DNA of 50,106 bases, taken from the NCBI GenBank assembly GCA_035760965.1, contig DASTRY010000040.1, positions 1 to 50,106 on the forward strand. The letters are read 5' to 3'. Positions 1-8,229 of this stretch are shown here, one piece after another. Position 1 is the first letter of the stretch, and each line of letters starts with the position of its first letter. This DNA comes from JADGHX01 sp035760965 (GTDB lineage: Bacteria > Pseudomonadota > Gammaproteobacteria > Steroidobacterales > Steroidobacteraceae). The notes beneath the pieces are model-generated. The model was not told where the DNA came from and did not search any database. It was given only the letters and a program-made list of their open reading frames with translations. Position numbers and translations under genes: made by a program.

Positions 1-1
1 G

Positions 2-127
2 TTCGACACGCAGACGAAGGTGCTCGAGCGCACGCGCGCCAAGCTCGAGGCGCTCGAGGAGAAGGTGCGCACGCTCGAGGCGCTCGCCGCCTCGGCGGCC
101 GGGGCGCCGGAGTCGAGCGGCAACTGA
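2..127 (+). CDS. ubiK: UbiK family accessory factor, C-terminal end (5' part outside window)
   Basis: The frame open from base 2 reads FDTQTKVLERTRAKLEALEE and continues to a TGA at 125-127. This matches the C-terminal coiled coil of UbiK/YqiC (BMFP) proteins, where an FD-Q--VL-RTR-KLEALE pattern is characteristic. UbiK is a small trimeric cytosolic factor that helps the Ubi complex make ubiquinone under aerobic conditions (family knowledge). The last residues are an Ala/Gly/Ser-rich tail. Its position just before comM/yifB on the same strand is a common gammaproteobacterial arrangement and supports the call. Only about 41 residues are visible, so the start and any operon partner cannot be judged. 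Confidence 0.75.
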   Translation, partial: FDTQTKVLERTRAKLEALEEKVRTLEALAASAAGAPESSGN

Positions 128-204
128 ACCCGGCAGGTAGGGCGCCGCCGGGTCGGCTCAGTCGAGCGATCCCATTTCGCGCGGAGCGGGGCGGGTGGGG
201 CGCA

Positions 205-457
205 CGCGCTCCGGGTGCGCTACGTACGCCTTCGCCAACGGCGCAGCCCCGGCGCATTTCTGCCTACTTGCAGTCGAAGGGCCGGTGCCGCGCTCCGGGT
301 GCGCTATGCATGTCTCCAAAGACGACACAGCCGCTCCGCATTTCTGGCTGTTTGCAGTTGAAACGCGCGGCACACGCGCCGTCGATGCGCATGCATTCCT
401 CCGTCGCCGACAGGATCGCTCCGCATTTCTGCATGTTCGCAGCGGAAATGGGCGGCG
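205..457. repeat. Three tandem imperfect ~85-bp repeats between ubiK and comM
   Basis: Three consecutive units start near 205, 289 and 373. GCGCTCCGGGTGCGCTA occurs at 206-222 and again at 290-306 (84 bp apart) with a decayed version in unit 3. The block (C/G)CGCATTTCTG occurs at 252, 336 and 421 (84 and 85 bp apart). It is followed each time by a (T/C)TTGCAGT-GAA-like block that degrades to TTCGCAGCGGAAA in unit 3. The region lies in the 390-bp gap between ubiK and comM, and no convincing gene is present there. Possible roles are a dispersed intergenic repeat family, a structured leader RNA for comM, or a protein-binding array. Confidence 0.7.
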
Positions 458-516
458 CCGCGCGCTCGGCGGCTCTCTAACGTCCTCGCCATCGTGAATC
501 CGATGTCGGGGTCGTC

Positions 517-2034
517 ATGTCGGTCGCCAGGATCGCGAGCCGCGCGCAGCTCGGGCTGCACGCGCCGCTCGTACACGTCGAGGTGCACCTCGGCGCGGGA
601 TTGCCCATCTTCCAGATCGTGGGCTTGCCGGCCGCCGGCGTGAAAGAAAGCAAAGAGCGCGTGCGGGCGGCGCTCACGAACTGTGGGTTCGAGTTTCCCG
701 CCGGCCGCATCGTCGTCAATCTCGCGCCGGCGGACGTCCCGAAGGAAGGCGGCCGCTTCGATCTGCCGATCGCGCTCGCGATCCTGTTCGCGTCGGGGCA
801 GCTGAAGGCGTCCGAGGACGCGCTCGCAAAGATCGAGTTCTACGGGGAGCTCGCGCTCGGCGGCGAGTTGAAGCCGGTGAAGGCGCTGCTGCTTGCCGGG
901 GCACACGCGGCGCAGGCGAATCACGATCTCATCGTACCGGCGGACAACGTGGACGAGGCCCGCATCGTGGCGCGCAGCCGCGTGTTCGGCGCCAAGCACC
1001 TCAACGAGGTGTGTGCGCATCTCCTAGGGACAAACGCGCTCCAGCGAAGCAGCGCCGAGCCCGTGCCGCTCCGCGAGCGCATCGAGACGCTCGATCTCGC
1101 GGACGTCGTCGGACAGTTGCAGGCGAAGCGGGCGCTGATGATCGCCGCCGCGGGGTGTCACAGCTTGCTGCTCATCGGTCCGCCGGGCTCCGGCAAGAGC
1201 ATGCTGGCGCGGCGCCTTCCGGGACTGCTGCCTCCGCTCTCGATCGACGAGGCGCTGGAAGTCGCGACCATCGCGTCGGCCAGCGCGCTGGGGTTCGACG
1301 AGCGGCAGTTCGGGGTGCGGCCGTTTCGCTCGCCGCATCACACTGCGTCGACGGCTGCGCTCGTCGGCGGCGGGTCGAACGCCGGCCCGGGAGAGATCAG
1401 CCTCGCGCACCGCGGCGTGCTGTTCCTCGACGAATTTCCCGAGTTCGATCGGCGTGCGCTCGAGGCGCTGCGCGAGCCGCTCGAGACGGGCGTGGTATGC
1501 GTGTCGCGCGTCGCGGTGCAGGCAGAGTATCCGGCGGAGTTTCAGCTCGTCGTGGCGATGAATCCCTGCCCGTGCGGCTACTGGGGGGACGTGAGCGAGC
1601 GCTGTCGATGCGCGCCCGGCCGGATATCCGAGTACCGCGCACGCGTCTCCGGGCCGCTGCTCGATCGCATCGACTTGCGCATCACCGTGCCGACGTTGCG
1701 CTCGGAGGAGCTGTGCCAAAACGTCGAAGGCGGCCAATCCACCGCGGATGTCGCTGCGGCCGTGCGCATTGCACGCGAGCGCCAACTGGCGCGATCGGGA
1801 AAGCTGAATTCACGCCTGTCGATTCAAGACCTGGGCGCTCATTGCCGCCTCGATGCCGCAGGCGAGCGACTCTTCTGGCAGTCGCAAGCCCGCCTCGGCA
1901 TCTCGGCACGCTCGTATCACCGGACGCTGCGCGTCGCGCGAACCATCGCCGACCTCGCGGCGAGCGAGCGCATCGAGCCGATGCACGTCGCCGAAGCGCT
2001 CCAACTGAAGCGCGGATTCGAGACGGGGCCGTGA
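517..2034 (+). CDS. comM: YifB/ComM family Mg-chelatase-like AAA+ ATPase
   Basis: This is a 505-residue protein with the ComM layout. An N-terminal ChlI-like domain starts SRAQLGLHAPLVHVEVHL and carries GLP--V-ES--RV (residues 7-100). A central AAA+ ATPase follows, with Walker A GPPGSGKS at 221-228 and Walker B LFLDE ending at D305-E306. Then come a Cys cluster (CPCGYWG...RCRC) and a C-terminal Mg-chelatase helical domain with RSYHR---VARTIADL. ComM is a hexameric helicase that drives branch migration during natural transformation (family knowledge). The ATG at 517 gives the normal family N-terminus. The stop is one base from the stop of the convergent permease gene, so no terminator is obvious between them. 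Confidence 0.93.
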   Translation: MSVARIASRAQLGLHAPLVHVEVHLGAGLPIFQIVGLPAAGVKESKERVRAALTNCGFEFPAGRIVVNLAPADVPKEGGRFDLPIALAILFASGQLKASEDALAKIEFYGELALGGELKPVKALLLAGAHAAQANHDLIVPADNVDEARIVARSRVFGAKHLNEVCAHLLGTNALQRSSAEPVPLRERIETLDLADVVGQLQAKRALMIAAAGCHSLLLIGPPGSGKSMLARRLPGLLPPLSIDEALEVATIASASALGFDERQFGVRPFRSPHHTASTAALVGGGSNAGPGEISLAHRGVLFLDEFPEFDRRALEALREPLETGVVCVSRVAVQAEYPAEFQLVVAMNPCPCGYWGDVSERCRCAPGRISEYRARVSGPLLDRIDLRITVPTLRSEELCQNVEGGQSTADVAAAVRIARERQLARSGKLNSRLSIQDLGAHCRLDAAGERLFWQSQARLGISARSYHRTLRVARTIADLAASERIEPMHVAEALQLKRGFETGP

Positions 2035-2035
2035 C

Positions 2036-3226
2036 TCACACCGCTCGGAGTGCCTGCGCCACCGGCTGCCGTGCGGCGCGCAGCGCAGGGAACAGCCCGC
2101 CGACGAGGCCGATCACGCAGGCCCAAAAGATGCCGAGCGCGATGAGCGCGGGAGTCAGTGTCAGCGCGAACACGAGCTGCGAGATGCCATTGCCGCCCGC
2201 GCTCGTGTTGATCACGTGACCGTCGAAGAAGAGCCACGCGGCCACGCAGCCGATCACTGCGCCGATCAGCGACAACGCGAGCGCCTCGGCGAACACCGAG
2301 AAGACCACGGAGGTCGCCCCGAAGCCGATCGCTCGCAGCGTCGCGATCTCGAGCGCGCGCGCGCTCACGGCCGAGTACATCGTGTTGAGCGCCCCGAAGA
2401 GCGCGCCCACCGCCATGATCCCACCGACGACGTACGCAACGATGGCGATGATCCGCGAGACCGGCTTCGCTTGCTCCGCGAAGAAGTCCGACTCGCGCTT
2501 CACGTCCACCGACAAGGTCGGATTGGTGGTCAGCGCCGTCTTGAACGTGTCGAACGCCTCCGGCGATTCGAGCAGCACGGTGACGGGCTGATAGCCGTTG
2601 CGCTGGATGGCCGACATGACCGTCTCGCCGTCCCCGTAGACCTCGGACTCGTGGCGATCGCCGCCGCTCTCGAACACGCCCACGATCTCCCAGTCGTCGT
2701 TCGCGAAGTGCAGCTTCTTGCCGATCTGCAGCGCCTCGAACTGCGAGTTGGCCTTCGCGCCGACGATGACTTCATGCACGGCGGGCCTGAACATCCGCCC
2801 CTGCGTGATCTTCATCTCCGGGCGCAGCGCGAGAATCTTCGGGCCGACGCCGCGAATCGTGACGTTGGCCCACGACGCGCCTTTCTCGGTCGGCGTGTCG
2901 ACGAGCGTGATGCTGTCCGCCGAGACGATGGGTTTGCCGTCGGTGTCGTGCTTCACGCCCGGTGCGTCCGCGATCGTCTGCGCCTGCTCGCGCGTGATTG
3001 CGCTCGCGATCTCCGCGTTCGAGCCGCCGCGCAGCACGATGGCCCGATCGTCGCGGCCGGTGTTCGCGATGGTCTTCATGAGTCCCGTCGACATCGCGAG
3101 CACCGAGAGCAACACGCCCACGACGCCCGCGATGCCGATCACGATCACCAGCGAGGTGCCGAGCCGCTGCGGAATGCTCCGCAGGTTCATCGTAGTGATC
3201 GAGCTGATCTGTTTCAGCATGCTCAT
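2036..3226 (-). CDS. ABC transporter permease, FtsX/MacB type (second permease)
   Basis: A 396-residue inner-membrane permease. After MSMLKQISSITTMNLRSIPQ there is one TM helix (about residues 22-45), then a large periplasmic domain with a MacB-PCD character. Three TM helices close the protein around the ABC-FtsX signature region (EIATLRAIGFGA). I chose the ATG at 3226 because CTAGGA lies just upstream; an upstream in-frame ATG at 3265 would overlap the preceding gene and lacks a ribosome site. It is the last gene of the overlapped operon and should form a heterodimer with the permease encoded by 3246-4385, powered by the ATPase. Substrate unknown: lipoprotein, peptide or macrolide-type export are the family options. 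Confidence 0.88.
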   Translation of the reverse strand: MSMLKQISSITTMNLRSIPQRLGTSLVIVIGIAGVVGVLLSVLAMSTGLMKTIANTGRDDRAIVLRGGSNAEIASAITREQAQTIADAPGVKHDTDGKPIVSADSITLVDTPTEKGASWANVTIRGVGPKILALRPEMKITQGRMFRPAVHEVIVGAKANSQFEALQIGKKLHFANDDWEIVGVFESGGDRHESEVYGDGETVMSAIQRNGYQPVTVLLESPEAFDTFKTALTTNPTLSVDVKRESDFFAEQAKPVSRIIAIVAYVVGGIMAVGALFGALNTMYSAVSARALEIATLRAIGFGATSVVFSVFAEALALSLIGAVIGCVAAWLFFDGHVINTSAGGNGISQLVFALTLTPALIALGIFWACVIGLVGGLFPALRAARQPVAQALRAV

Positions 3227-3245
3227 TGTCCTAGGCTCCGCTTGC

Positions 3246-4385
3246 TCAACGCCCGGCCAGCGCATCGACGACCGCGAGACGATTCGCGCGCCAGGCGGGC
3301 GGCAGTGCGCTCACGAGGGCCAGCAGAATCGCGGCGAGCGCGCCGGTACCGAGCACGCTCAGCGGTAGCGTCACATCGCCGCCGACGAACGAGCGCATGC
3401 CCGGGAAGATGAGCGCCGCGAGCCCGAGCCCGATGAACGCCGCGATCACACACAGCAGGATCGACTCCGCGAGCACGAGTGCCGTGACCATGCCGTCGGT
3501 GAATCCCACGGTCTTCAGTACGGCGAGCTCCGGAATGCGCTCGCGCACGGACTGCATCATGGTGTTCCCGGTCAGGAACAGAAGCGTGAACAGCACCGCG
3601 CCGACGATCGCATTGACCATGAACCCGATGTCGCCGAGCTGCTTGATCTGCGCCTGCGCGAACTCCTTCTCGTTCTGCGTCTTCGTCTCGTTGGGCGAGT
3701 TGCGGAACATCTTGTCGACCGCGGCCGCGATCTGCGAGGACTGCGTCGGATCCTTGATCGAGAAGGCGATCCAGGCGACCTTGCCCTGCCCGAACGCGCG
3801 CGCCTCGTCGAAGAAGTCGTAGTTGATGAGGAAGATGTTGTTCTGCGTGGGCGAGGTGTAGATGCCGACGATCTCGAAGTCGTAGCTGCTCGCGCCGTCC
3901 TTGCGCGTCCAGATCGGGGTCTTGAGCGGCACGTGATCGCCGATCTTCCAGTTGAAGCGCTTTGCGGTCGCCTCGCCGACGATCGCGCCGTTGCGGGTGT
4001 GGATCATCTTCTCGAGCTGATCCTTCGGCACCTTCCATTCCTTGAAGACTTCGAACGTGCGCTGCGGATCGGCGACATACGACTGCACTTGATTCTTCGG
4101 GTCCTGGTAGTACCCGCCGAACCAGTTGAAGTACGCCACCTTGTCCACGCCCGGCACCGTCTCGATCCGCTGCACGTAGGAAATCGGCAGCGGCTCGACG
4201 AAGCTGATCCGGCTCACCGTATAGAGCCGGTTCACGCGCGCGCCCTCGAGCGCGTTTCCGAGCCACGCATTCACACCCTGCAGCAGGCCGTAGAGCAGGA
4301 AGGCGGCGACGACCGACAGAAGGGTGAACGTCGTGCGCGTGCGCTTCCGCCAGAGTCCCGCCCACAGCAGTGGGAAATACTTCAT
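3246..4385 (-). CDS. ABC transporter permease, FtsX/MacB type (first permease)
   Basis: A 379-residue protein beginning MKYFPLLWAGLWRKRTRTTF, the usual start of MacB-like permeases: a cytosolic amphipathic helix, then a TM at about 20-42. A periplasmic domain of about 220 residues follows. Near the C-terminus is the FtsX domain with three TM helices and the coupling-helix region ELAVLKTVGFTDG. The ATG at 4385 is preceded by GAGGAG and overlaps the stop of the ATPase gene as ATGA, which indicates translational coupling. It pairs with the permease downstream. The two are diverged paralogues, so the transporter is a heterodimer, unlike homodimeric MacB. Confidence 0.88.
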   Translation of the reverse strand: MKYFPLLWAGLWRKRTRTTFTLLSVVAAFLLYGLLQGVNAWLGNALEGARVNRLYTVSRISFVEPLPISYVQRIETVPGVDKVAYFNWFGGYYQDPKNQVQSYVADPQRTFEVFKEWKVPKDQLEKMIHTRNGAIVGEATAKRFNWKIGDHVPLKTPIWTRKDGASSYDFEIVGIYTSPTQNNIFLINYDFFDEARAFGQGKVAWIAFSIKDPTQSSQIAAAVDKMFRNSPNETKTQNEKEFAQAQIKQLGDIGFMVNAIVGAVLFTLLFLTGNTMMQSVRERIPELAVLKTVGFTDGMVTALVLAESILLCVIAAFIGLGLAALIFPGMRSFVGGDVTLPLSVLGTGALAAILLALVSALPPAWRANRLAVVDALAGR

Positions 4386-5077
4386 GCGGCACTCCTCGTC
4401 GGTGCGTCGTCGAGCTGGCCCTTGTCGAGATGCACCTGACGCGAGGCGTACTCGGCCGCTTTCGGATCGTGCGTCACCATGATGATCGTCTTGTGCTGCG
4501 TGCGATTCAGCGTGCGCATCAAGTCGAGAATCTCTTCGGCGGTCTGGCGGTCGAGGTCGCCGGTGGGCTCGTCGCACACGAGCAGACTCGGATCCGCCAC
4601 CAACGCGCGTGCGATCGCCACGCGTTGCTGCTGACCGCCCGAGAGCTCCGAGGGCTTGTGCGAAGCGCGATCGCTGAGGCCCACGAGCTGCAGGGCCGCC
4701 TGCACGTTTTGCCGGCGGCGGGCGCGCGAAAGATTCGTGAGAAGTAGGGGGAGCTCTACGTTCCTCTCCGCCGTGAGCATGGGCATCAAGTTGTAGAACT
4801 GAAACACGAACCCCACGTTTCGCGCCCGCCACCGCGCAAGCTGGCGGTTGGACAGCCGGTCGATCCGCTCGCCGCCTACGAAGATCTCGCCTTCATCCGG
4901 ACGATCCAGCCCGCCGATGAGATTCAGCAGCGTCGTCTTGCCCGAACCGGAGGGGCCCATGAGAGCGAGGAACTCGCCGGCCTCGATGTCGAGGTTCAGC
5001 CGGTGCAGCACTTCCACCTTCTGCCTGCCGCGGGTGTAGCGCTTCACCACGTTCTTCACGGAAACGAGAGTCGTCAT
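4382..5077 (-). CDS. ABC transporter ATP-binding protein (LolD/MacB class)
   Basis: A 231-residue nucleotide-binding subunit with all catalytic motifs intact: Walker A GPSGSGKTT at 41-49, Q-loop Q93, signature LSGGQ at 145-149, Walker B LLVCDE at 165-170 with catalytic E170, and switch H203. The spacing and the FQFYNLMP Q-loop context are those of the LolD/MacB (MJ0796-like) subfamily, which works with FtsX-type permeases in mechanotransmission across the periplasm. The ATG overlaps the adaptor stop (ATGA at 5074-5077) and the stop overlaps the next permease start. It energises the two permeases encoded directly downstream. Confidence 0.95.
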   Translation of the reverse strand: MTTLVSVKNVVKRYTRGRQKVEVLHRLNLDIEAGEFLALMGPSGSGKTTLLNLIGGLDRPDEGEIFVGGERIDRLSNRQLARWRARNVGFVFQFYNLMPMLTAERNVELPLLLTNLSRARRRQNVQAALQLVGLSDRASHKPSELSGGQQQRVAIARALVADPSLLVCDEPTGDLDRQTAEEILDLMRTLNRTQHKTIIMVTHDPKAAEYASRQVHLDKGQLDDAPTRSAA

Positions 5078-6363
5078 GAACCTTCTCCTTGACCGGCTTC
5101 TGCAGTGACCACGTGAATCTTTGCGCCGTCGCTCAGCGCGGCGAGATTGCTGGCGGCGACGCGCGTGCCGCCGGTGAGACCCGACAGCACGAGCTGGCCG
5201 TCCGAAGTGCGCGCCCCAAGGCGCACGACACGCCGCTCGACGGTGTCATTGCTATTGATGATGTAGACGGTGCCCGTCTCGCCGTTTGCCTGCACGGCAT
5301 CCGGTGGGATCAGCACGGCGCTCACCGCGACGGGCGCCGCCTTGCCGTCCTGCTTTTCGGGCTCGCTGAGGAACGACACGCGCGCGCCCATGTCCGGCAG
5401 GATGCGCGGATCGCGCTCCTTGAAGCCGACGCGCACTTTCACCGTCGCCTTCGAGCGATCGGCCGTCGGAATGACGGCGATGACGTGCGCGGGGATTTCC
5501 CAGTCCGGGTACGCATTCAGCTTCACGGTGGCGGGCTGGTTCGGGCGCACGCGATTGATGAAGTTCTCGCTGACGTCGACCTCGACTTCGAGCGAGTCCA
5601 TGTCGACGATCGTGCCGATGCCCGTGCGCGTGAAGCCGCCGCCGGCGGACGACGGCGAGACGATCTCGCCGGCTTGCGCGGCCTTCACCGTCACGACGCC
5701 GGCGAACGGCGCACGCACGACGGTGTCGTCAAGGTTGCGTTTCGCGACATCCACGCCGGCACGCGCGAGCTCGACGCCGCGCTTGCGCACGGCGAGATCC
5801 TGCTCCGCAGCGTTGTACGCGGCGCGCGCGTTGTCGAAGGTCTGCGCGCTGATGACGCCCGCGGCCATCTGCTGCTCGTTGCGTTTGAAGATCGGCTTCG
5901 CGTCCTCGAAGGCCACCTGCGCGGCGCGCAGATTGGCTTCGGCCTGCGCGAGCTGCGCCAGCGCCTGCTCGTACTGCGCGCGCCAGTTCGAGTCGTCGAG
6001 CCGCGCGATGATCTGATCTTTCTCGACGCGTTGCCCTTCTTCGATCGCGACCTCGACGACGCGTCCGATCTGCTTGGAGGCGACGGTCGCCTGCCGGCGC
6101 GCGACGACGTAGCCGGACGCATCGAGCATCGAGGCGCCGCCGGAGCCGCCGCCCGCGCTGCTGCTCGTCACCTCCCTCGCGACGGCCGCCTGCACGGCGA
6201 CACCGCTCGGTCGCGTGAAGTACCAGCCGCCCGCGGCGAGCGCCGCCACGAGCACGATGCTCACCCCGATGAGAATCCAGCGCCGGTTGCCGACGTCGTC
6301 GTCGGGGAGATCGGTCGTGCGATCGATGCGCAGCTGGTCGAGTAGTGCGTTCTTGTCGTCCAT
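5074..6363 (-). CDS. Efflux RND/ABC periplasmic adaptor (HlyD/MacA-like)
   Basis: A 429-residue membrane-fusion protein. It has a short acidic cytosolic tail, one TM helix at about 29-50, then a biotinyl-lipoyl half (ASGYVVARRQATVASKQIGR), a long alpha-hairpin (roughly 125-230) and the second lipoyl half (VRAPFAGVVT, residues near 240). Beta-barrel and membrane-proximal domains follow. Adaptors of this type dock an inner-membrane pump to an outer-membrane channel. No TolC-like gene is in the window, so one encoded elsewhere is presumably recruited. Its start overlaps the response-regulator stop as ATGA and its stop overlaps the ATPase start, placing it in the middle of one coupled operon. Confidence 0.9.
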   Translation of the reverse strand: MDDKNALLDQLRIDRTTDLPDDDVGNRRWILIGVSIVLVAALAAGGWYFTRPSGVAVQAAVAREVTSSSAGGGSGGASMLDASGYVVARRQATVASKQIGRVVEVAIEEGQRVEKDQIIARLDDSNWRAQYEQALAQLAQAEANLRAAQVAFEDAKPIFKRNEQQMAAGVISAQTFDNARAAYNAAEQDLAVRKRGVELARAGVDVAKRNLDDTVVRAPFAGVVTVKAAQAGEIVSPSSAGGGFTRTGIGTIVDMDSLEVEVDVSENFINRVRPNQPATVKLNAYPDWEIPAHVIAVIPTADRSKATVKVRVGFKERDPRILPDMGARVSFLSEPEKQDGKAAPVAVSAVLIPPDAVQANGETGTVYIINSNDTVERRVVRLGARTSDGQLVLSGLTGGTRVAASNLAALSDGAKIHVVTAEAGQGEGS

Positions 6364-7112
6364 CAGCCCATCAGCTCCTTCAAGCGCGAATATCCGGTGC
6401 GGGATACGGGCAGCTTGCTGCCATCCGTGAGGATGGCGAGCCAGCTGTCTTTGGCGTACGGCTCGATGCGGGCGAGTCGCTCGATATTGAGCAGGAACGA
6501 GCGGTGAATGCGTACGAAGCGCGAGCGATCGAGCTGCGCTTCGATTTCCGCCATCGTCTGCTGCTTGCGGTGGCGTTTACCCCCTGCGACGAAGCATAAG
6601 TAATCGTCCTGAGCCTCCACAAAATCGATTCGCTCCACGGGCAGCACGTGGACGCGGCCTTGCTCGCGCACCAAGACGCGCTCGAGTGCTCGTCCCGGCG
6701 GCCGCGCGGCGGCGGCAAGCTCCTTGGCGGACGGCGCCGGCACCTGCGCGCGCAGGCGCTCCGCGGCGCGTTCTAACGCGGCGGAGAGTCGAGCGGGTTC
6801 GACGGGCTTCAGCAAATAGTCGACGGCGTGCACCTCGAAGGCGCGCAGCGCGTATTCGTCGAATGCGGTGACGAAGATGACGGCCGGTGCGCGGGCGCCG
6901 AGCAGCTCCAGCACCTCGAAGCCGGAAAGCTTCGGCATCTGCACGTCGAGCAACATGAGATCGGGCGTCAGCTCCTCCGCGAGCTTCACGGCCTCGAAGC
7001 CGTTGGCCGCCTGGCCGACCACCATGACATCGGGGATGTCCGCGAGCTGCTCCATCAGGAAGCTGCGGGCGAGCTGCTCGTCATCGACGATGAGGATCCG
7101 CATGGCGTTCAT
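6363..7112 (-). CDS. LytTR-type response regulator
   Basis: A 249-residue regulator. The receiver domain (residues 4-125) has the acidic pair D10-D11, phospho-acceptor D56 in LMLLDVQMP, T82 and K102 (YLLKP). The C-terminal LytTR DNA-binding domain (about 150-248) carries RVHVLPVERIDFVEAQDDY and FVRIHRSFLLN, typical of AlgR/LytR/YpdB regulators. The ATG at 7112 overlaps the kinase stop (ATGA). A closer ATG at 7103 would also keep the domain intact but lacks the overlap. Encoded between its kinase and a transporter, it probably autoregulates this operon; LytTR operator sites were not resolved by eye. Confidence 0.93.
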   Translation of the reverse strand: MNAMRILIVDDEQLARSFLMEQLADIPDVMVVGQAANGFEAVKLAEELTPDLMLLDVQMPKLSGFEVLELLGARAPAVIFVTAFDEYALRAFEVHAVDYLLKPVEPARLSAALERAAERLRAQVPAPSAKELAAAARPPGRALERVLVREQGRVHVLPVERIDFVEAQDDYLCFVAGGKRHRKQQTMAEIEAQLDRSRFVRIHRSFLLNIERLARIEPYAKDSWLAILTDGSKLPVSRTGYSRLKELMG

Positions 7113-8215
7113 CCCACCGCCGCGCGCGACGGCATTGCCGCTGGCGAAGCGGGCAACGTGATCGGCGACGCCGGCAGCACGATGCACACGCGAAAATGAT
7201 CGGACGCGGCGACGACATCCACGCTGCCGCGATGACCGAACAGCGCCTCGATCCGTGAGCGCACGTTCGCGAGCCCCACACCGGTGCCGCGCGATGGCGG
7301 CCGATCCGGATCGCACGGGTTTTCGACGGTGAGCTCGAGCAAGCCGTCGCGCTGGCGCGCGCGAACCATCACTTCACCTCCATCGACGAGATGGGCAACG
7401 CCGTGGTGAACCGCGTTCTCGACGAGCGGCTGCAGAACGAGCGGCGGCACGGCGAGCGTCAACGCGTCGCGGTCCACGTCGACTTTCTTGCGCAGGCGGT
7501 CGCCGAAGCGCACCTCTTCGATCGCGAGAAACGTCTCGGCGAGCGAGATCTCTTCGGCGAGCGCGATCGACTGCTGTCCGCCGAGGCTCAGGCTCTTGCG
7601 AAAAAAACCGGCCATCAGGTAACACATGCGCCGCGCGGCCTGCGCATCCGAGCCTATGAGCGCGGCAACCGAGTTCAGGCTGTTGAACAGGAAGTGCGGA
7701 TCGAGCTGCCCGCGCAACGAGCGCAGCTCCGCTTCGCGCGCGAGCACGCGCAGCTCGAGCGCGCGCCGCTCCGCCTGCACGGAACGCTCGAATGCGGCGA
7801 GCATGTAGTGGCCGAGCAGCGCCACCAGCAGCCCGATCGTGCCGGAGAACAGCAGCAACGTGACGAGCGGCGTGAAGTCCCACTCCACCCACGCGCCTTG
7901 TGAAATCCGCAGGAGCAGCGACTCCCAGCCGATCCCCGCGGAGATCCAGATTGCGAGCGAGACGACGCCGACGCCGAGCCAGGTGCCCGCGAGCCGCGGC
8001 AGCGGTGTCGAATCCGCCGGCAACACGCGAACGAGATACCAGTACGGCAGCGACAACACGCCGAGCAGCAACGAGATCGGCAGCGCGAGCTTCACCGAGT
8101 CGAGAACCGACTCGCGGCCGCCCACGGTCATCACCGTGGCGAGCAGCAGGCCGAAGACGATCCACAACGAGAGATAGAGGATCAGTCGTTCGCGTCTGGC
8201 GACGATCGGATGCAT
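7109..8215 (-). CDS. Sensor histidine kinase, LytS/YehU (His_kinase) family
   Basis: A 368-residue membrane kinase. Four hydrophobic segments occupy about residues 10-145, followed by a short coiled coil and the His_kinase dimerisation motif LDPHFLFNSLN with phospho-acceptor H174. The N-box is LVENAVHHG and the G-box GTGVGLANVRSRI. These proteins partner LytTR regulators, and here the cognate regulator overlaps its stop codon. The start at 8215 (MHPIVARRER) sits 14 nt after the LiaF-like gene, with a modest GAGGCG site spanning that gene's stop. No extracytoplasmic sensor domain of size is visible, so the signal is probably sensed in the membrane or through the LiaF-like neighbour. Confidence 0.92.
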   Translation of the reverse strand: MHPIVARRERLILYLSLWIVFGLLLATVMTVGGRESVLDSVKLALPISLLLGVLSLPYWYLVRVLPADSTPLPRLAGTWLGVGVVSLAIWISAGIGWESLLLRISQGAWVEWDFTPLVTLLLFSGTIGLLVALLGHYMLAAFERSVQAERRALELRVLAREAELRSLRGQLDPHFLFNSLNSVAALIGSDAQAARRMCYLMAGFFRKSLSLGGQQSIALAEEISLAETFLAIEEVRFGDRLRKKVDVDRDALTLAVPPLVLQPLVENAVHHGVAHLVDGGEVMVRARQRDGLLELTVENPCDPDRPPSRGTGVGLANVRSRIEALFGHRGSVDVVAASDHFRVCIVLPASPITLPASPAAMPSRAAVG

Positions 8216-8229
8216 GGCGAGCTGGCGCC

